This document shows positions 1 to 9,184 of a stretch of 64,000 bases of DNA, one piece after another (position 1 is the stretch's first letter; each line of letters starts with the position of its first letter). The position numbers were made by a program, and so were the translations under genes. The stretch lies in assembly GCF_900100665.1 (NCBI RefSeq), contig NZ_FNCS01000004.1, positions 231,224-295,223 on the forward strand. Direction: 5' to 3'. The DNA is from Pelagibacterium luteolum. GTDB taxonomy: Bacteria > Pseudomonadota > Alphaproteobacteria > Rhizobiales > Devosiaceae. A model generated the notes under the pieces. It was not told where the DNA came from. It was given only the letters and a program-made list of their open reading frames with translations, and did no database searches.

Positions 1-1
1 A

Positions 2-1069
2 GGCGATACGAACATCTTGTTCCTCGATCCTGCCGGCAACGGTATCGCCGTCATCGAAATCTCGGTCGCCCAGGACTCCTCGGGTCTGGCCGCAACGATC
101 AACCGCCTTCTACCCGGCGCGCGTATCCAGGTTCAGTCCTTCGCCAATTCCGTCATCCTCTCGGGTGACGTGCAGTCCGGCGACGACATGGAAAAAGCCG
201 TTCAGATCGCCGCCCAATATGTCGGCGGCCCAAACAACGTCACAAGCGTCATCAACGTGGCCGGTGGCCAGCAGGTGGCGCTCAAGGTCACCGTTGCCGA
301 GATCAAGCGCGACACGGCCCAGGAACTGGGGATCAATCTCTCCGGTGCGCTATCTGTCGGCGCGCTCAATCTGGGGCTGAACTCGTCCCAATCCCAACTT
401 GCCAACGGCTATAGCGGAGACATGTCGCAAGGCGGCTTTGCCATCGACGCGGCCCTGCGCGCTATGGCCTCGCGTAACGCGCTGCGTCTTCTCGCCGAGC
501 CGATCCTCACCGCAATGTCGGGCCAGGAAGCCAGCTTCCACGTCGGCGGCGAATTGCCCGTGCTGGTCGTTCGCGACGGCGAACAGACCTATGATTACAA
601 GCCCTACGGCATCCAGCTCGACTTCACCCCCACGGTGCGCTCGAATGGCATGATCAGCCTCGTGATCGACACCGAGGTGTCCGAACCGCAGCTCAACAAC
701 ACATTGAACACCCGCCAGGCCAGCACCACCGTCGAACTGGGTGCTTACCAGACCCTCGCGATCGCCGGGCTGATCGACGAACGGACGCGTCGTCAGGTGT
801 CCGAACTTCCTGGCCTAGGCAACATTCCGATCCTGGGCGCCCTGTTCCGCTCCTATGAATACGCAACCGAGCAGACCGAACTGGTAATCCTCGTGACCCC
901 GATGATCGCCCAGCCCTCCCACGTTCCGCCGCCGCTCCCCACCGATATTGCCCAGCCCTCCTCCAATGCAGAAGCGATGTTCCTGGGCCGGCTCGAAAAC
1001 CTCTACGGCGTCAGCGACGGGAGTTCGGGCAATCAGATCCGCGGCTCCGTGGGCTTCATGCTCGATTGA
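2..1069 (+). CDS. cpaC: Type II/IV secretion system secretin CpaC (RcpA), 5' truncated by window edge
   Basis: Outer-membrane secretin ring of the Tad/Flp pilus machine, through which the pilus would leave the cell. The reading frame is already open at base 2 and begins in the middle of the protein (GDTNILFLD), so the true start lies upstream of the window; the TTG at 17 is not a credible start. About 355 residues are visible. A BON/secretin N-domain comes first (GARIQVQSFANSVILSGDV), then the secretin C-domain with the family hallmark LPGLGNIPILGALFRS near the end and the strand LVILVTPMI. cpaE, cpaF, tadB and tadC follow on the same strand in the usual Caulobacter/Rhizobiales order, which makes the identification firm. 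Confidence 0.93.
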   Translation, partial: GDTNILFLDPAGNGIAVIEISVAQDSSGLAATINRLLPGARIQVQSFANSVILSGDVQSGDDMEKAVQIAAQYVGGPNNVTSVINVAGGQQVALKVTVAEIKRDTAQELGINLSGALSVGALNLGLNSSQSQLANGYSGDMSQGGFAIDAALRAMASRNALRLLAEPILTAMSGQEASFHVGGELPVLVVRDGEQTYDYKPYGIQLDFTPTVRSNGMISLVIDTEVSEPQLNNTLNTRQASTTVELGAYQTLAIAGLIDERTRRQVSELPGLGNIPILGALFRSYEYATEQTELVILVTPMIAQPSHVPPPLPTDIAQPSSNAEAMFLGRLENLYGVSDGSSGNQIRGSVGFMLD

Positions 1070-1108
1070 TCGGCAAGATATTTGATCCCGCAAGGGGGAA
1101 GTGAAGCG

Positions 1109-2386
1109 ATGACCTTTATCGAAAACGACGACGGCAGGACCGCGGTCGAGCAGAGCAGCGAACCGGTCACCGGCGCGCGCCTCATTCCGCGCATCACCAT
1201 CCAGGCGTTCTGCGAACATTCCCAGACCGCCCAGATCATCGAGGACACAACGCACGACCGGCGCATGTCCAAAGTCGCGCTGACGACCCACAATGGCGGG
1301 ATGGATGGTGCCGTCGAAACCTATCGCACCAACCCGACCCCCAATCTGATCATCGTCGAAACGACCCAGCCGGCCGAACGTATCGAAGCCTCGCTCGCCC
1401 GGCTTGCCGAAGTTTGCGACGCCTCGACCCGCGTCATCGTCATCGGCCACGTCAATGACGTGATGCTCTACCGCAGCCTGATCCGGGCCGGCGTGTCCGA
1501 ATATCTCGTGATGCCCGTCACCAGCGCCACGATCATCAACGCGATCACCGATCTGTTCGCCGGAGAAGGATCGGCCCCAATCGGCCGTTCGGTCGCCTTC
1601 ATGTCCGCCAAAGGCGGCGCCGGTGCCTCGACCATTTCCCACAACGTTGCCTGGGCCATCGCCAAAAGCCTGCGCCAGGACGTGTTGGTCATGGACCTCG
1701 ATTTGCCCTTCGGCACGGCAGGTCTCGATTTCAATCAGGACCCGCCACAGGGCATCGCCGACGCCGTCTATGCCAATGACAAGATGGACGCCGTGATGCT
1801 CGATCGTCTGATGAGCAAGGCGGCCAACCACATCAATCTGCTTGCCGCGCCTGCAACGCTCGATCGCACCTATGATCTTGGCGAGCGTAGCTTTGAACAG
1901 ATCATCGAACTGAGCCAGAAAACCGTGCCGGTCGTCGTCCTCGACATTCCGCATCTCTGGACAGCCTGGGTGCGCCACACGCTGGCCGCCGTCGATGAGA
2001 TCGTAATCGTTGCCGAACCCGACCTCGCCAATCTGCGCAACGCGAAATCGATCGCCGATATGGTCAAGAGCCTGCGTCCGTCGGAAAACGAGCCCACAGT
2101 GGTGATCAACAAGACCGGTATCGCCAAGCGCCCGGAAATTCCGCCCAGCGAGTTTGCGTCTTCGATCGAATGCCGGCTGGCCGGACAGATCGCGTTCGAT
2201 CCGGCGATTTTTGGCACCGCCGCCAACAATGGCCAGATGATCGCCGAGGTCTCGGCGACCCATAAGGTCAACGAGATTTTCCGCTCGATCGGCATGCAGG
2301 TCACGGGCCGTGCGGCACTGGAAACCAGCAAGCGCGGCGGCGGCATGAAGCTTCCCGAACTGTTCCGCATGCGCAAGCGCGCCTAG
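1109..2386 (+). CDS. cpaE: Pilus assembly ATPase CpaE (TadZ)
   Basis: ParA/MinD-like ATPase that positions Tad pilus assembly at the pole. About 425 residues. The N-terminal third looks like a receiver-type fold without obvious phospho-acceptor chemistry. From about residue 163 a ParA-type nucleotide fold starts with SAKGGAGAST, a deviant P-loop, followed by VLVMDLDLPFG. I chose the ATG at 1109 because a purine-rich AGGGGGAAG lies about 8 bases upstream; an in-frame TTG at 1082 would add nine residues but sits ahead of that ribosome-binding site. The gene follows the secretin gene by about 40 bp and precedes cpaF by 18 bp, consistent with one operon. Confidence 0.92.
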   Translation: MTFIENDDGRTAVEQSSEPVTGARLIPRITIQAFCEHSQTAQIIEDTTHDRRMSKVALTTHNGGMDGAVETYRTNPTPNLIIVETTQPAERIEASLARLAEVCDASTRVIVIGHVNDVMLYRSLIRAGVSEYLVMPVTSATIINAITDLFAGEGSAPIGRSVAFMSAKGGAGASTISHNVAWAIAKSLRQDVLVMDLDLPFGTAGLDFNQDPPQGIADAVYANDKMDAVMLDRLMSKAANHINLLAAPATLDRTYDLGERSFEQIIELSQKTVPVVVLDIPHLWTAWVRHTLAAVDEIVIVAEPDLANLRNAKSIADMVKSLRPSENEPTVVINKTGIAKRPEIPPSEFASSIECRLAGQIAFDPAIFGTAANNGQMIAEVSATHKVNEIFRSIGMQVTGRAALETSKRGGGMKLPELFRMRKRA

Positions 2387-2404
2387 CGGGAAGAAAGGCT
2401 CACA

Positions 2405-3862
2405 ATGTTCGGCAAGCGCACGAGTTTTGGCGGAAACACCCAGGCAGCAGTGGCGCGCCCGGCGCCCCCGCCTGTCGTCGAAGTGGAGCGGGCTCCCGCC
2501 GCGTCCGAGCCCTTACGCGCAGCCAAGGTCGACGACGGGGTCGAAAACGTCGACAAATCCAGCCGCGACAAGAATTATTTCCATACCAAATCCTCGATCT
2601 TTTCGGCCCTCATCGATTCCATCGATCTGTCCCAGCTTGCCGCGATGGATCAGGATTCGGCACGCGAGGAAATTCGCGACATCGTTGCGGAAATCATCGC
2701 GCTCAAGAACTTCGTCATGTCGATTTCCGAGCAGGAAGACTTGCTCGACGACATCTGCAACGACGTTTTGGGCTATGGACCGCTCGAGCCGCTTCTGGCG
2801 CGCGACGACATCGCCGACATCATGATCAACGGCTCCCAGAAGTGCTATATCGAAGTCAATGGTCGCGTGAAGCTGACCAATGTACGCTTCCGCGACGACG
2901 CGCATCTGATGAATGTCTGCCAGCGTATCGTGAGCCAGGTTGGCCGCCGCGTTGATGAGTCGTCGCCCATATGCGACGCGCGCCTGCCCGACGGCTCACG
3001 TGTCAACGTCATCGCCCCGCCGCTTTCGATCGATGGCCCCGCGCTCACCATCCGTAAGTTCAAAAAGGACAAGCTCACGCTTGCCCAGCTCGTCAAATTC
3101 GGCTCGATCTCACCCGAAGGCGCCGAGGTGCTGCGCATTCTGGGCCGTGTCCGCGCCAACGTTTTGATCTCCGGCGGTACCGGTTCGGGCAAGACGACAC
3201 TCCTCAACTGCCTCACGGCCTTTATCGACCGTGACGAGCGCGTCATCACCTGCGAAGATTCCGCCGAACTTCAGCTTCAGCAGCCCCACGTCGTGCGGCT
3301 CGAAACCCGCCCGCCCAATCTTGAGGGCGAGGGCGAAATCACCATGCGCGAACTGGTCAGGAACTGTCTGCGTATGCGCCCCGAACGCATCATCGTGGGC
3401 GAAGTGCGTGGACCGGAATCCTTCGATCTGCTGCAGGCGATGAACACCGGCCACGATGGTTCGATGGGCACATTGCACGCCAACTCGCCGCGCGAGGCGC
3501 TGTCACGACTGGAATCGATGATCACCATGGGCGGCTTTTCGCTGCCCAGCCGGACCATCCGCGAAATGATCGTGTCGTCCATCGACGTCATCGTCCAGGC
3601 GGCGCGCCTGCGTGATGGCTCGCGCCGCATCACCCACGTCACCGAAGTGCTCGGCATGGAAGGCGAAGTGATCGTCACCCAGGACGTGTTCGTCTATGAC
3701 ATCATGGGCGAAGACGCCAACGGGAACCTGCTCGGCCGTCACCGCTCGACCGGCATCACCAAACCCCATTTCACCGAGAAAGCCCGCTATTTCAACGAGG
3801 AAATGGCCTTGGTAGAAGCGCTTGAGCGGGCCAACGTCGAACATCATGAAATGATCCGGTAG
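2405..3862 (+). CDS. cpaF: Pilus assembly secretion ATPase CpaF (TadA)
   Basis: Cytoplasmic hexameric ATPase of the GspE/VirB11 superfamily that powers Flp pilus assembly. 485 residues. A proline-rich variable N-terminus of about 50 residues precedes the conserved core. The Walker A motif SGGTGSGKTT lies near residue 256, Walker B is in RIIVGEVRGPE near 328, and the His box GTLHANSP is near 355, so the catalytic set looks complete. It ends 3 bp before tadB, suggesting translational coupling. Length and motifs are normal for the family. Confidence 0.96.
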   Translation: MFGKRTSFGGNTQAAVARPAPPPVVEVERAPAASEPLRAAKVDDGVENVDKSSRDKNYFHTKSSIFSALIDSIDLSQLAAMDQDSAREEIRDIVAEIIALKNFVMSISEQEDLLDDICNDVLGYGPLEPLLARDDIADIMINGSQKCYIEVNGRVKLTNVRFRDDAHLMNVCQRIVSQVGRRVDESSPICDARLPDGSRVNVIAPPLSIDGPALTIRKFKKDKLTLAQLVKFGSISPEGAEVLRILGRVRANVLISGGTGSGKTTLLNCLTAFIDRDERVITCEDSAELQLQQPHVVRLETRPPNLEGEGEITMRELVRNCLRMRPERIIVGEVRGPESFDLLQAMNTGHDGSMGTLHANSPREALSRLESMITMGGFSLPSRTIREMIVSSIDVIVQAARLRDGSRRITHVTEVLGMEGEVIVTQDVFVYDIMGEDANGNLLGRHRSTGITKPHFTEKARYFNEEMALVEALERANVEHHEMIR

Positions 3863-3865
3863 CCC

Positions 3866-4843
3866 ATGAGCCCGCTGATCCTGGCCATTCTCGTCGTCAT
3901 CTGCATCGGTGCGCTGGGCTTTGCCTTTGTGCCGTCATTGGCCGGGTCGAGCCGCGCGGATAAGCGTATGAAGGCCCTGCGGACCGATGTTCAGGTGCGC
4001 CATCACTCGGCCAGCACTGAAAAGATCCGCGAAAATCGCCGCCGCACTGTTCAGGATGCGCTCAAGCAGCAATCCGACGCCCTGAACGCGCGCCGCGCTG
4101 GCAAGTCGCTCAAGCACCGTCTGTTTCAGGCGGGGATCAAGACCGAATCCCGCGTCTGGATCCGCAATGCAATCATTGCCGGCGTTGTGATGTTCCTCGT
4201 CCTCGCCATCATTCAGGTGCCATTGGTCTATGCCGCGATCCTTGCCGCTGCTGGCGCTTATGTCGTCCCCAACCAGTATATCGGCTGGCGCCGCAAGCGC
4301 TATCAGAGCGCCTATCTCGATGAACTCCCCAACGCCGTCGAAGCCATCGTGCGCGGCGTGCGTGCCGGCATGCCGCTCAACGATTCCATCCGGCTGGTGG
4401 CCAAGGAGGTGAAGGAGCCGGTGAAAGCCGAATTCATGCGCGTCCTCGACCAGCAGTCGATCGGTAAATCCATGGCCGAGGCCGTGGAAGTGCTGTTCGA
4501 CCGCGTGCCGCTGCCGGAAGTCAATTTCTTTATCGTCGTGATCACGGTTCAGCAGCAGGCCGGTGGCAATCTGTCGGAAGCCCTGACCAACCTCGCGAAC
4601 GTCCTGCGCAACCGAAAGAAGATGAAGGCCAAGGTCAAGGCGCTGAGCGCCGAAGCCAAGGCCTCGGCCATCATCATCGGAGCACTTCCGGTGCTCGTTG
4701 CTGCAGCAGTGTCGGTGATCAGCCCCACCTATCTCTCGCCGCTGTTTACCACCTCGGGTGGCATGGTGGCGCTGGGCGCGGCGGGCCTCATGCTGGTCAC
4801 GGGCATCTTCATCATGAACCGCATGATTCAGTTCGAGTACTAG
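3866..4843 (+). CDS. tadB: Tad pilus inner-membrane platform protein TadB (CpaG)
   Basis: Polytopic inner-membrane platform protein of the type II secretion F family, which pairs with TadC. 325 residues. An N-terminal hydrophobic segment (ILAILVVICIGALGFAFV) is followed by a basic cytoplasmic stretch, two hydrophobic segments around residues 95-135, the T2SSF domain (ELPNAVEAIVRGVRAGMPL, about residues 152-170) and C-terminal membrane segments. It lies 3 bp after cpaF and about 10 bp before tadC in the same operon. Confidence 0.93.
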   Translation: MSPLILAILVVICIGALGFAFVPSLAGSSRADKRMKALRTDVQVRHHSASTEKIRENRRRTVQDALKQQSDALNARRAGKSLKHRLFQAGIKTESRVWIRNAIIAGVVMFLVLAIIQVPLVYAAILAAAGAYVVPNQYIGWRRKRYQSAYLDELPNAVEAIVRGVRAGMPLNDSIRLVAKEVKEPVKAEFMRVLDQQSIGKSMAEAVEVLFDRVPLPEVNFFIVVITVQQQAGGNLSEALTNLANVLRNRKKMKAKVKALSAEAKASAIIIGALPVLVAAAVSVISPTYLSPLFTTSGGMVALGAAGLMLVTGIFIMNRMIQFEY

Positions 4844-4853
4844 GAGAGAATTG

Positions 4854-5840
4854 GTGTCCCTAGTCGATCGCATCGTTGATCCCGGCGTCCTTATCGCCAT
4901 TTTCGCGGCGATCTCGGCTGCGGCCATCGTCTTTACATTTGGCAGCCACCTCTTTGAGCGCGCCGAGCGCAAGGGCCGTATGAAAAAGGTGGCGATCGAG
5001 CGCGAGCAAATGCGCGCCCAGGAAATGGCACGCCTGCGCAATCAGGCCAGCGTCAAGGAAGGAGCCCGCGGCAACATCCGCGGCGCCGACGCGCGCTCCT
5101 ACATGAAATCAACTGTGGAACGCTTCTCCCTGCAAAAGGCGTTCATGGACGAGACCACGGTCGAAAAGCTGGCCCAGGCAGGCCTGCGCGGGCAAGGGGA
5201 GTTGACCAAGCACCTGTTCTTGCGCTTCGTCACGCCCTTCGTCGTTCTGGCACTGGCCATTCTCTATTTCGTTTTCATGTCTCCGGGCGGTCGCCCGCTG
5301 TTCATCAACCTCGTCTATGCCATCGGGGTGGGGCTTTTGGGCGCCTATGTGCCCATCCTGTTGCTCAAGAACAAAATCCAGAAGCGCCAGCAATCGGTAC
5401 GCCGGGCCTGGCCCGATGCGCTCGATCTGATGCTGTTGTGCGTCGAGGCGGGCATGTCGATCGAACACGCGATCCGTCGCGTCGCTAAGGAAATCGGCCT
5501 CCAGAGCACCGAGTTGGCCGAAGAACTGACGCTCACAACGGCCGAGTTGTCGTTCCTCGAAGACCGCACCCGGGCCTATGAAAATCTGGGCCGCCGCACC
5601 GGCATCGACGGCGTGCGCTCGGTGATGACCGCGCTGATCCAGGCCGACCGTTACGGTACGTCAGTCGGGCAGGCCTTGCGCGTGATGGCCGAGGAAGGCC
5701 GCGAGCACCGCATGACCGAAGCCGAGAAAAAAGCAGCTGCCTTGCCCCCCAAGATGACAGTGCCGCTGATCGTCTTTTTCCTGCCGGTGCTGTTTATCGT
5801 GATCATGGCCCCTGCCATCATCACGGCGATGTCGCTCTAA
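4854..5840 (+). CDS. tadC: Tad pilus inner-membrane platform protein TadC (CpaH)
   Basis: Second T2SSF-family platform protein of the Tad machine, about 328 residues. It has an N-terminal membrane segment, a basic linker, a central membrane pair, the T2SSF signature WPDALDLMLLCVEAGMSIE around residue 185 and a C-terminal membrane segment (VPLIVFFLPVLFIVIMAPAII). I placed the start at the GTG at 4854 because the ribosome-binding site AGGAGA at 4842-4847 is correctly spaced for it; the TTG at 4851 is only about 3 bases away from that site. The Tad operon ends here: the next gene, tadD-like, is on the other strand, with only 4 bp between the two stops. Confidence 0.92.
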   Translation: MSLVDRIVDPGVLIAIFAAISAAAIVFTFGSHLFERAERKGRMKKVAIEREQMRAQEMARLRNQASVKEGARGNIRGADARSYMKSTVERFSLQKAFMDETTVEKLAQAGLRGQGELTKHLFLRFVTPFVVLALAILYFVFMSPGGRPLFINLVYAIGVGLLGAYVPILLLKNKIQKRQQSVRRAWPDALDLMLLCVEAGMSIEHAIRRVAKEIGLQSTELAEELTLTTAELSFLEDRTRAYENLGRRTGIDGVRSVMTALIQADRYGTSVGQALRVMAEEGREHRMTEAEKKAAALPPKMTVPLIVFFLPVLFIVIMAPAIITAMSL

Positions 5841-5844
5841 TCGA

Positions 5845-6621
5845 TCACGCTGGCGTATCGCCGCGGATCTGCTGCCAGCGGTCCTGCTGGGTCAGTAGCG
5901 AACGGACGTAATCCATATTGGCATTGACTTCTTCGGGCGGCAGCAGCGACGCGTAGATCGCACGCGCCTCCTCGAACCGCCCCTGCAAGCCAAGCACCAG
6001 CGCCAGATTCTGCTGCACCTTGGAATTGCTGCCGGGCAGGGCGACAGCCTGGCGCAGATGCGCCTCGGCCTGGCCCAACTCGCCCGTCATCGCGTAGGAC
6101 AGCCCCATATTGGCATGGAGCTGCGAGGCTTGGGGCGCAAGAAGCAGCGCCTGTTGATAGGTCTGGCGCGCTTGCGGGTGCTGCCCTGTCTGGTCAAGGA
6201 TCGCGCCCCGCACCAGCAGAGCTTCCCAATTCGGTGCGGCGGGATTCGTCGCATTGTCGACCACCCGCAAAGCCTGATCGAAACGCCCCGCCGACGAGAG
6301 TGCCTTGCCGTAAGCCAACCCGACTTCTGGATCCCCGCTGTGGCTGGCCATGAGATTTTCAAGAACGACCACCGACTGATCGGTCTGTCCTGCCGCGCGC
6401 AGGGCAGCCGCATAATGGATGCCGAGCGCCTTGTCGCGCGGATTGCCGGCATAGCGCTGCGCCAGATCGGAAACGCTGGCCTGGATTTGCGGACCCGAAA
6501 GGTTGGAATAGTCGGCGTTAACGGCGCTGGTGCGATTGGTAGCGCAAGCCGAAAGGAACAGCGCCGCAGTGCCGGCGAGAAGGACGGTTCGGCCCATCCG
6601 GATCAACGAAAAACCATGCAT
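5845..6621 (-). CDS. tadD: TPR-repeat lipoprotein, TadD-like pilus assembly protein
   Basis: Likely outer-membrane lipoprotein that helps the Tad secretin fold or insert. About 258 residues. A lipoprotein signal peptide ends in the lipobox LSAC (Cys 26 with this start). Tetratricopeptide repeats follow at roughly residues 65-240 (for example HANMGLSYAMTGELGQAEAH and QQNLALVLGLQGRFEEA). I chose the ATG at 6621 because GGGAG lies about 8 bases upstream and because it puts the signal peptide at the N-terminus; the frame stays open about 16 codons further. The protein fits TadD by type and location, but here the gene converges on tadC instead of following it. Confidence 0.8.
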   Translation of the reverse strand: MHGFSLIRMGRTVLLAGTAALFLSACATNRTSAVNADYSNLSGPQIQASVSDLAQRYAGNPRDKALGIHYAAALRAAGQTDQSVVVLENLMASHSGDPEVGLAYGKALSSAGRFDQALRVVDNATNPAAPNWEALLVRGAILDQTGQHPQARQTYQQALLLAPQASQLHANMGLSYAMTGELGQAEAHLRQAVALPGSNSKVQQNLALVLGLQGRFEEARAIYASLLPPEEVNANMDYVRSLLTQQDRWQQIRGDTPA

Positions 6622-6768
6622 CCCTTGGCTCCCGGGCAGGCGACAATTCAAACCCAGTAAGTACTTCATTAACCCTAACGCCGCGTTAAGCGCCGCCCTG
6701 GGGACATTGCTCCGAAGGGTTCGAGCCGATAGAACCGAGGGGTCTTGTGAGTCCCCCGGAGATTTCCC

Positions 6769-8115
6769 ATGCCCCAGACCCTGCCCATCATCTGCGTCGC
6801 CGAAGGTGGCCTCGATGCCGCCACCCTGTCCCCGGCAAATGCCGCATGGGCCAGTGCCAACGGCTTCTCCGGCCAGACGGGCAAGCTGCTGGCGCTTCCG
6901 GGAGAAAACGGCGCGCTAGGCGGGTATCTGTTCGGGCTGGGCGCTGAGAAGTACCGCTCGCCACTGGTCCTCGGCCTTGCCGCGGCAGCCCTTGAAGGTG
7001 GCACGTTCCGCCTCGAGGGCGATTTCGGCGATCCGACGCTCGCCGCGTTGGCCTTCCGGCTCGGTGCTTATGGTTTCGACCGCTACGCCAAGGGCAAGCC
7101 ACGCCCAACACTCGAGCTGCCCGATGGCGCCGACGGCACCGAGGTCGATCGCCTCACGCGCTCAGCCTTCATCGCGCGCGATCTGGTCAATACCCCAGCC
7201 AACGATCTCGGCCCTGACGCGCTCGAAGCCTGGGTCAGCGACTTCTGCGCCGAACGCGGACTGGAAATCAAAATCACCAAGGGCGACCAGCTTCTCGCCG
7301 ACAATTTCCCGATGATTCACGCCGTCGGCCGCGCCAGCGCGCAAGCCCCGCGTTTGATCGACTTTTCATGGGGCGACTCGAGCCACCCCAAGCTCACTCT
7401 GGTCGGAAAATCGGTGACGTTCGATACAGGCGGTCTCAACATCAAGCCGGGCAGTTCGATGGCGCTGATGAAAAAGGACATGGGCGGCGGCGCCAATGTT
7501 CTAGGCCTCGCCAATGCCATCATCGACGCCGGGCTCAAAGTACGCCTTCGCATCGTGCTGCCCGTGGTCGAAAACGCCATCTCGGGCTCAGCCTTCCGCC
7601 CCGGCGATGTCCTGCCGTCCCGCAAGGGCCTGACGGTCGAGATCGGCAACACCGACGCCGAAGGTCGTCTGATCCTCGCCGATGCCCTGGCGCTCGCCGA
7701 TGAGGAAAGCCCCGATCTCATCATCGACATGGCAACCCTCACCGGCGCCGCCCGCGTCGCGCTCGGCCCCGAACTGCCCCCGCTTTACGCCCGCAACGAA
7801 GCGTTTGGCCGCGCGGTCGTCGAGCACGGCATGGCCGTCGATGACCCTCTTTGGCCCATGCCGCTCTGGCCGGGCTACGACAAAAAGCTGTCTTCGCGCA
7901 TTGCCGACGTCAACCACATCTCGGGCAGCGACGGCTTTGCCGGTTCGATCACCGCCGCGTTGTTTCTCTCGCGCTTTGTCGCGCCGGAAACCGAGTGGAT
8001 GCATCTCGATATCTATGCCTGGGCCCCCGAAGCCCGCGCCGGACGCCCGTTTGGCGGCACGGATCAGGCCATCCGCGCGCTCTATGGCGCGCTCAAGGAC
8101 CGCTACGGTCAGTAG
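6769..8115 (+). CDS. Leucyl aminopeptidase family protein (peptidase M17)
   Basis: Cytosolic dizinc aminopeptidase that trims N-terminal residues from peptides. 448 residues, slightly shorter than PepA because the N-terminal domain is reduced. The C-terminal catalytic domain shows VGKSVTFDTGGLNIKP around residue 213, the metal-binding KKDMGGGA near 236 and the M17 signature NTDAEGRL near 294. The ATG at 6769 has GGAG about 8 bases upstream. Its last 7 bases overlap the end of the convergent reductase gene. Whether it acts as a leucyl, Cys-Gly or broad aminopeptidase cannot be read from sequence. Confidence 0.93.
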   Translation: MPQTLPIICVAEGGLDAATLSPANAAWASANGFSGQTGKLLALPGENGALGGYLFGLGAEKYRSPLVLGLAAAALEGGTFRLEGDFGDPTLAALAFRLGAYGFDRYAKGKPRPTLELPDGADGTEVDRLTRSAFIARDLVNTPANDLGPDALEAWVSDFCAERGLEIKITKGDQLLADNFPMIHAVGRASAQAPRLIDFSWGDSSHPKLTLVGKSVTFDTGGLNIKPGSSMALMKKDMGGGANVLGLANAIIDAGLKVRLRIVLPVVENAISGSAFRPGDVLPSRKGLTVEIGNTDAEGRLILADALALADEESPDLIIDMATLTGAARVALGPELPPLYARNEAFGRAVVEHGMAVDDPLWPMPLWPGYDKKLSSRIADVNHISGSDGFAGSITAALFLSRFVAPETEWMHLDIYAWAPEARAGRPFGGTDQAIRALYGALKDRYGQ

Positions 8116-9047
8116 CCGCGGTCGCGATCGACGACATTGCGCAGCGGCTTGCCGTCGCGATGGTCCAGAAGCATGCGGGAGAAATAGTTCACCCCGCTGC
8201 GCTCATTAGAAATCGCCGCTATGTGAGGCGTGATAAAGCACGTCTCGATATCCCAGAGCGGGCTGGTGCGGGGCAGGGGCTCGACTTCGAACACATCGAG
8301 ACTTGCTGCCGACAGCGTCCCGTCGCCCAAGGCCGCAACGATATCGTTTTCCTTTTGATGCTTGCCGCGCGCCGCATTGATCAGCACCGGCCCGCCGACC
8401 AGCTTGCGCCGTAGCTTCTTGAAGGTCTCCATATTGAGGATGCCCGTAGTCTCGGGTGTCAGCGGCAAAAGGCAGACGAGAATATCGGTCTGCGCCAAAA
8501 ACGCATCGAACTGGTCTGAACCGGCAAACACCGTGACGCCGTCGATGTCCTTTGCCGTCCGGCTCCACCCCTTGACGTCGAACCCGATGGCCTTGAGCTT
8601 TCGCGCGGCGTCTTTGCCCAGCACGCCCATCCCCATGATGCCCACCGAAATCTCATGCGACGCAGGCGGGTAGAGCTGGCTCCATACCTTTGCCTTCTGG
8701 TGCTCGGCATAACGCGTGAACAGACGCTGGTGCATCGTCACCTGCGAGATCACATAATCGCTCATGCAATGGGTCAACTCGTCGTCGACAAAGCGAACGA
8801 TCGGCACATCCGGTAGGGCAGGGTGCTGCAACAAGGCGTCAACACCAGCACCAAGAGAAAAGATCGCCTTGAGGTTCACAAGCCCTTCAAAGGCATCGTC
8901 AGCCGGTTTCCAGGCAAAGACATATTCAACGTCCTCGGGAGCGTAGTCATCGCTGCGCAAGACGACAGGATAATCGGGGACGGCCTTCCGGAACCCATCC
9001 GCCCAGCGGTTCTCGTCGATATCGGTGAGATGTAGCAGCAGCGCCAT
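8109..9047 (-). CDS. ghrA: Glyoxylate/hydroxypyruvate reductase A (D-2-hydroxyacid dehydrogenase)
   Basis: Predicted NAD(P)H-dependent reductase of glyoxylate and hydroxypyruvate in the cytoplasm. 312 residues, the usual size. The Rossmann glycine motif is in VGIMGMGVLGKDAARKL around residues 130-146. The catalytic Arg lies in INAARGKH (near 227) and the His in FITPHIAAISNE (near 279); this C-terminal ITPHIAA with a following S/N-rich stretch is typical of GhrA. A strong ribosome-binding site (GGAGGA) precedes the ATG at 9047. It is monocistronic and convergent with the M17 peptidase gene. Confidence 0.9.
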   Translation of the reverse strand: MALLLHLTDIDENRWADGFRKAVPDYPVVLRSDDYAPEDVEYVFAWKPADDAFEGLVNLKAIFSLGAGVDALLQHPALPDVPIVRFVDDELTHCMSDYVISQVTMHQRLFTRYAEHQKAKVWSQLYPPASHEISVGIMGMGVLGKDAARKLKAIGFDVKGWSRTAKDIDGVTVFAGSDQFDAFLAQTDILVCLLPLTPETTGILNMETFKKLRRKLVGGPVLINAARGKHQKENDIVAALGDGTLSAASLDVFEVEPLPRTSPLWDIETCFITPHIAAISNERSGVNYFSRMLLDHRDGKPLRNVVDRDRGY

Positions 9048-9133
9048 TAGGGGTCCTCCAGTCGTATGCGTTCAGTAATCCAAAGACCTACAACATCACG
9101 GCCGAAACCAAAAACCGCCAATGCTGGATAAAG

Positions 9134-9162
9134 AAAAGGGCCGCTCGGAAGCGACCCTTTGA
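9134..9162 (-). terminator. Rho-independent terminator of the cytochrome c gene
   Basis: AAAGGG at 9135-9140 pairs with CCCTTT at 9155-9160, with an inner CGCT/AGCG stem and one C.A mismatch. Read on the minus strand the stem is followed by TTTTCTTT. It lies about 25 bp past the stop of the cytochrome c gene. Confidence 0.7.
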
Positions 9163-9184
9163 GAGTGTCTATATCGGTTGCCGA

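Noticed and set aside
815..2263. 482-codon open frame on the minus strand opposite cpaE
   Set aside because: It is antisense to a well conserved gene, is rich in His, Arg and Gly as GC-rich shadow frames are, and has no recognisable domain.
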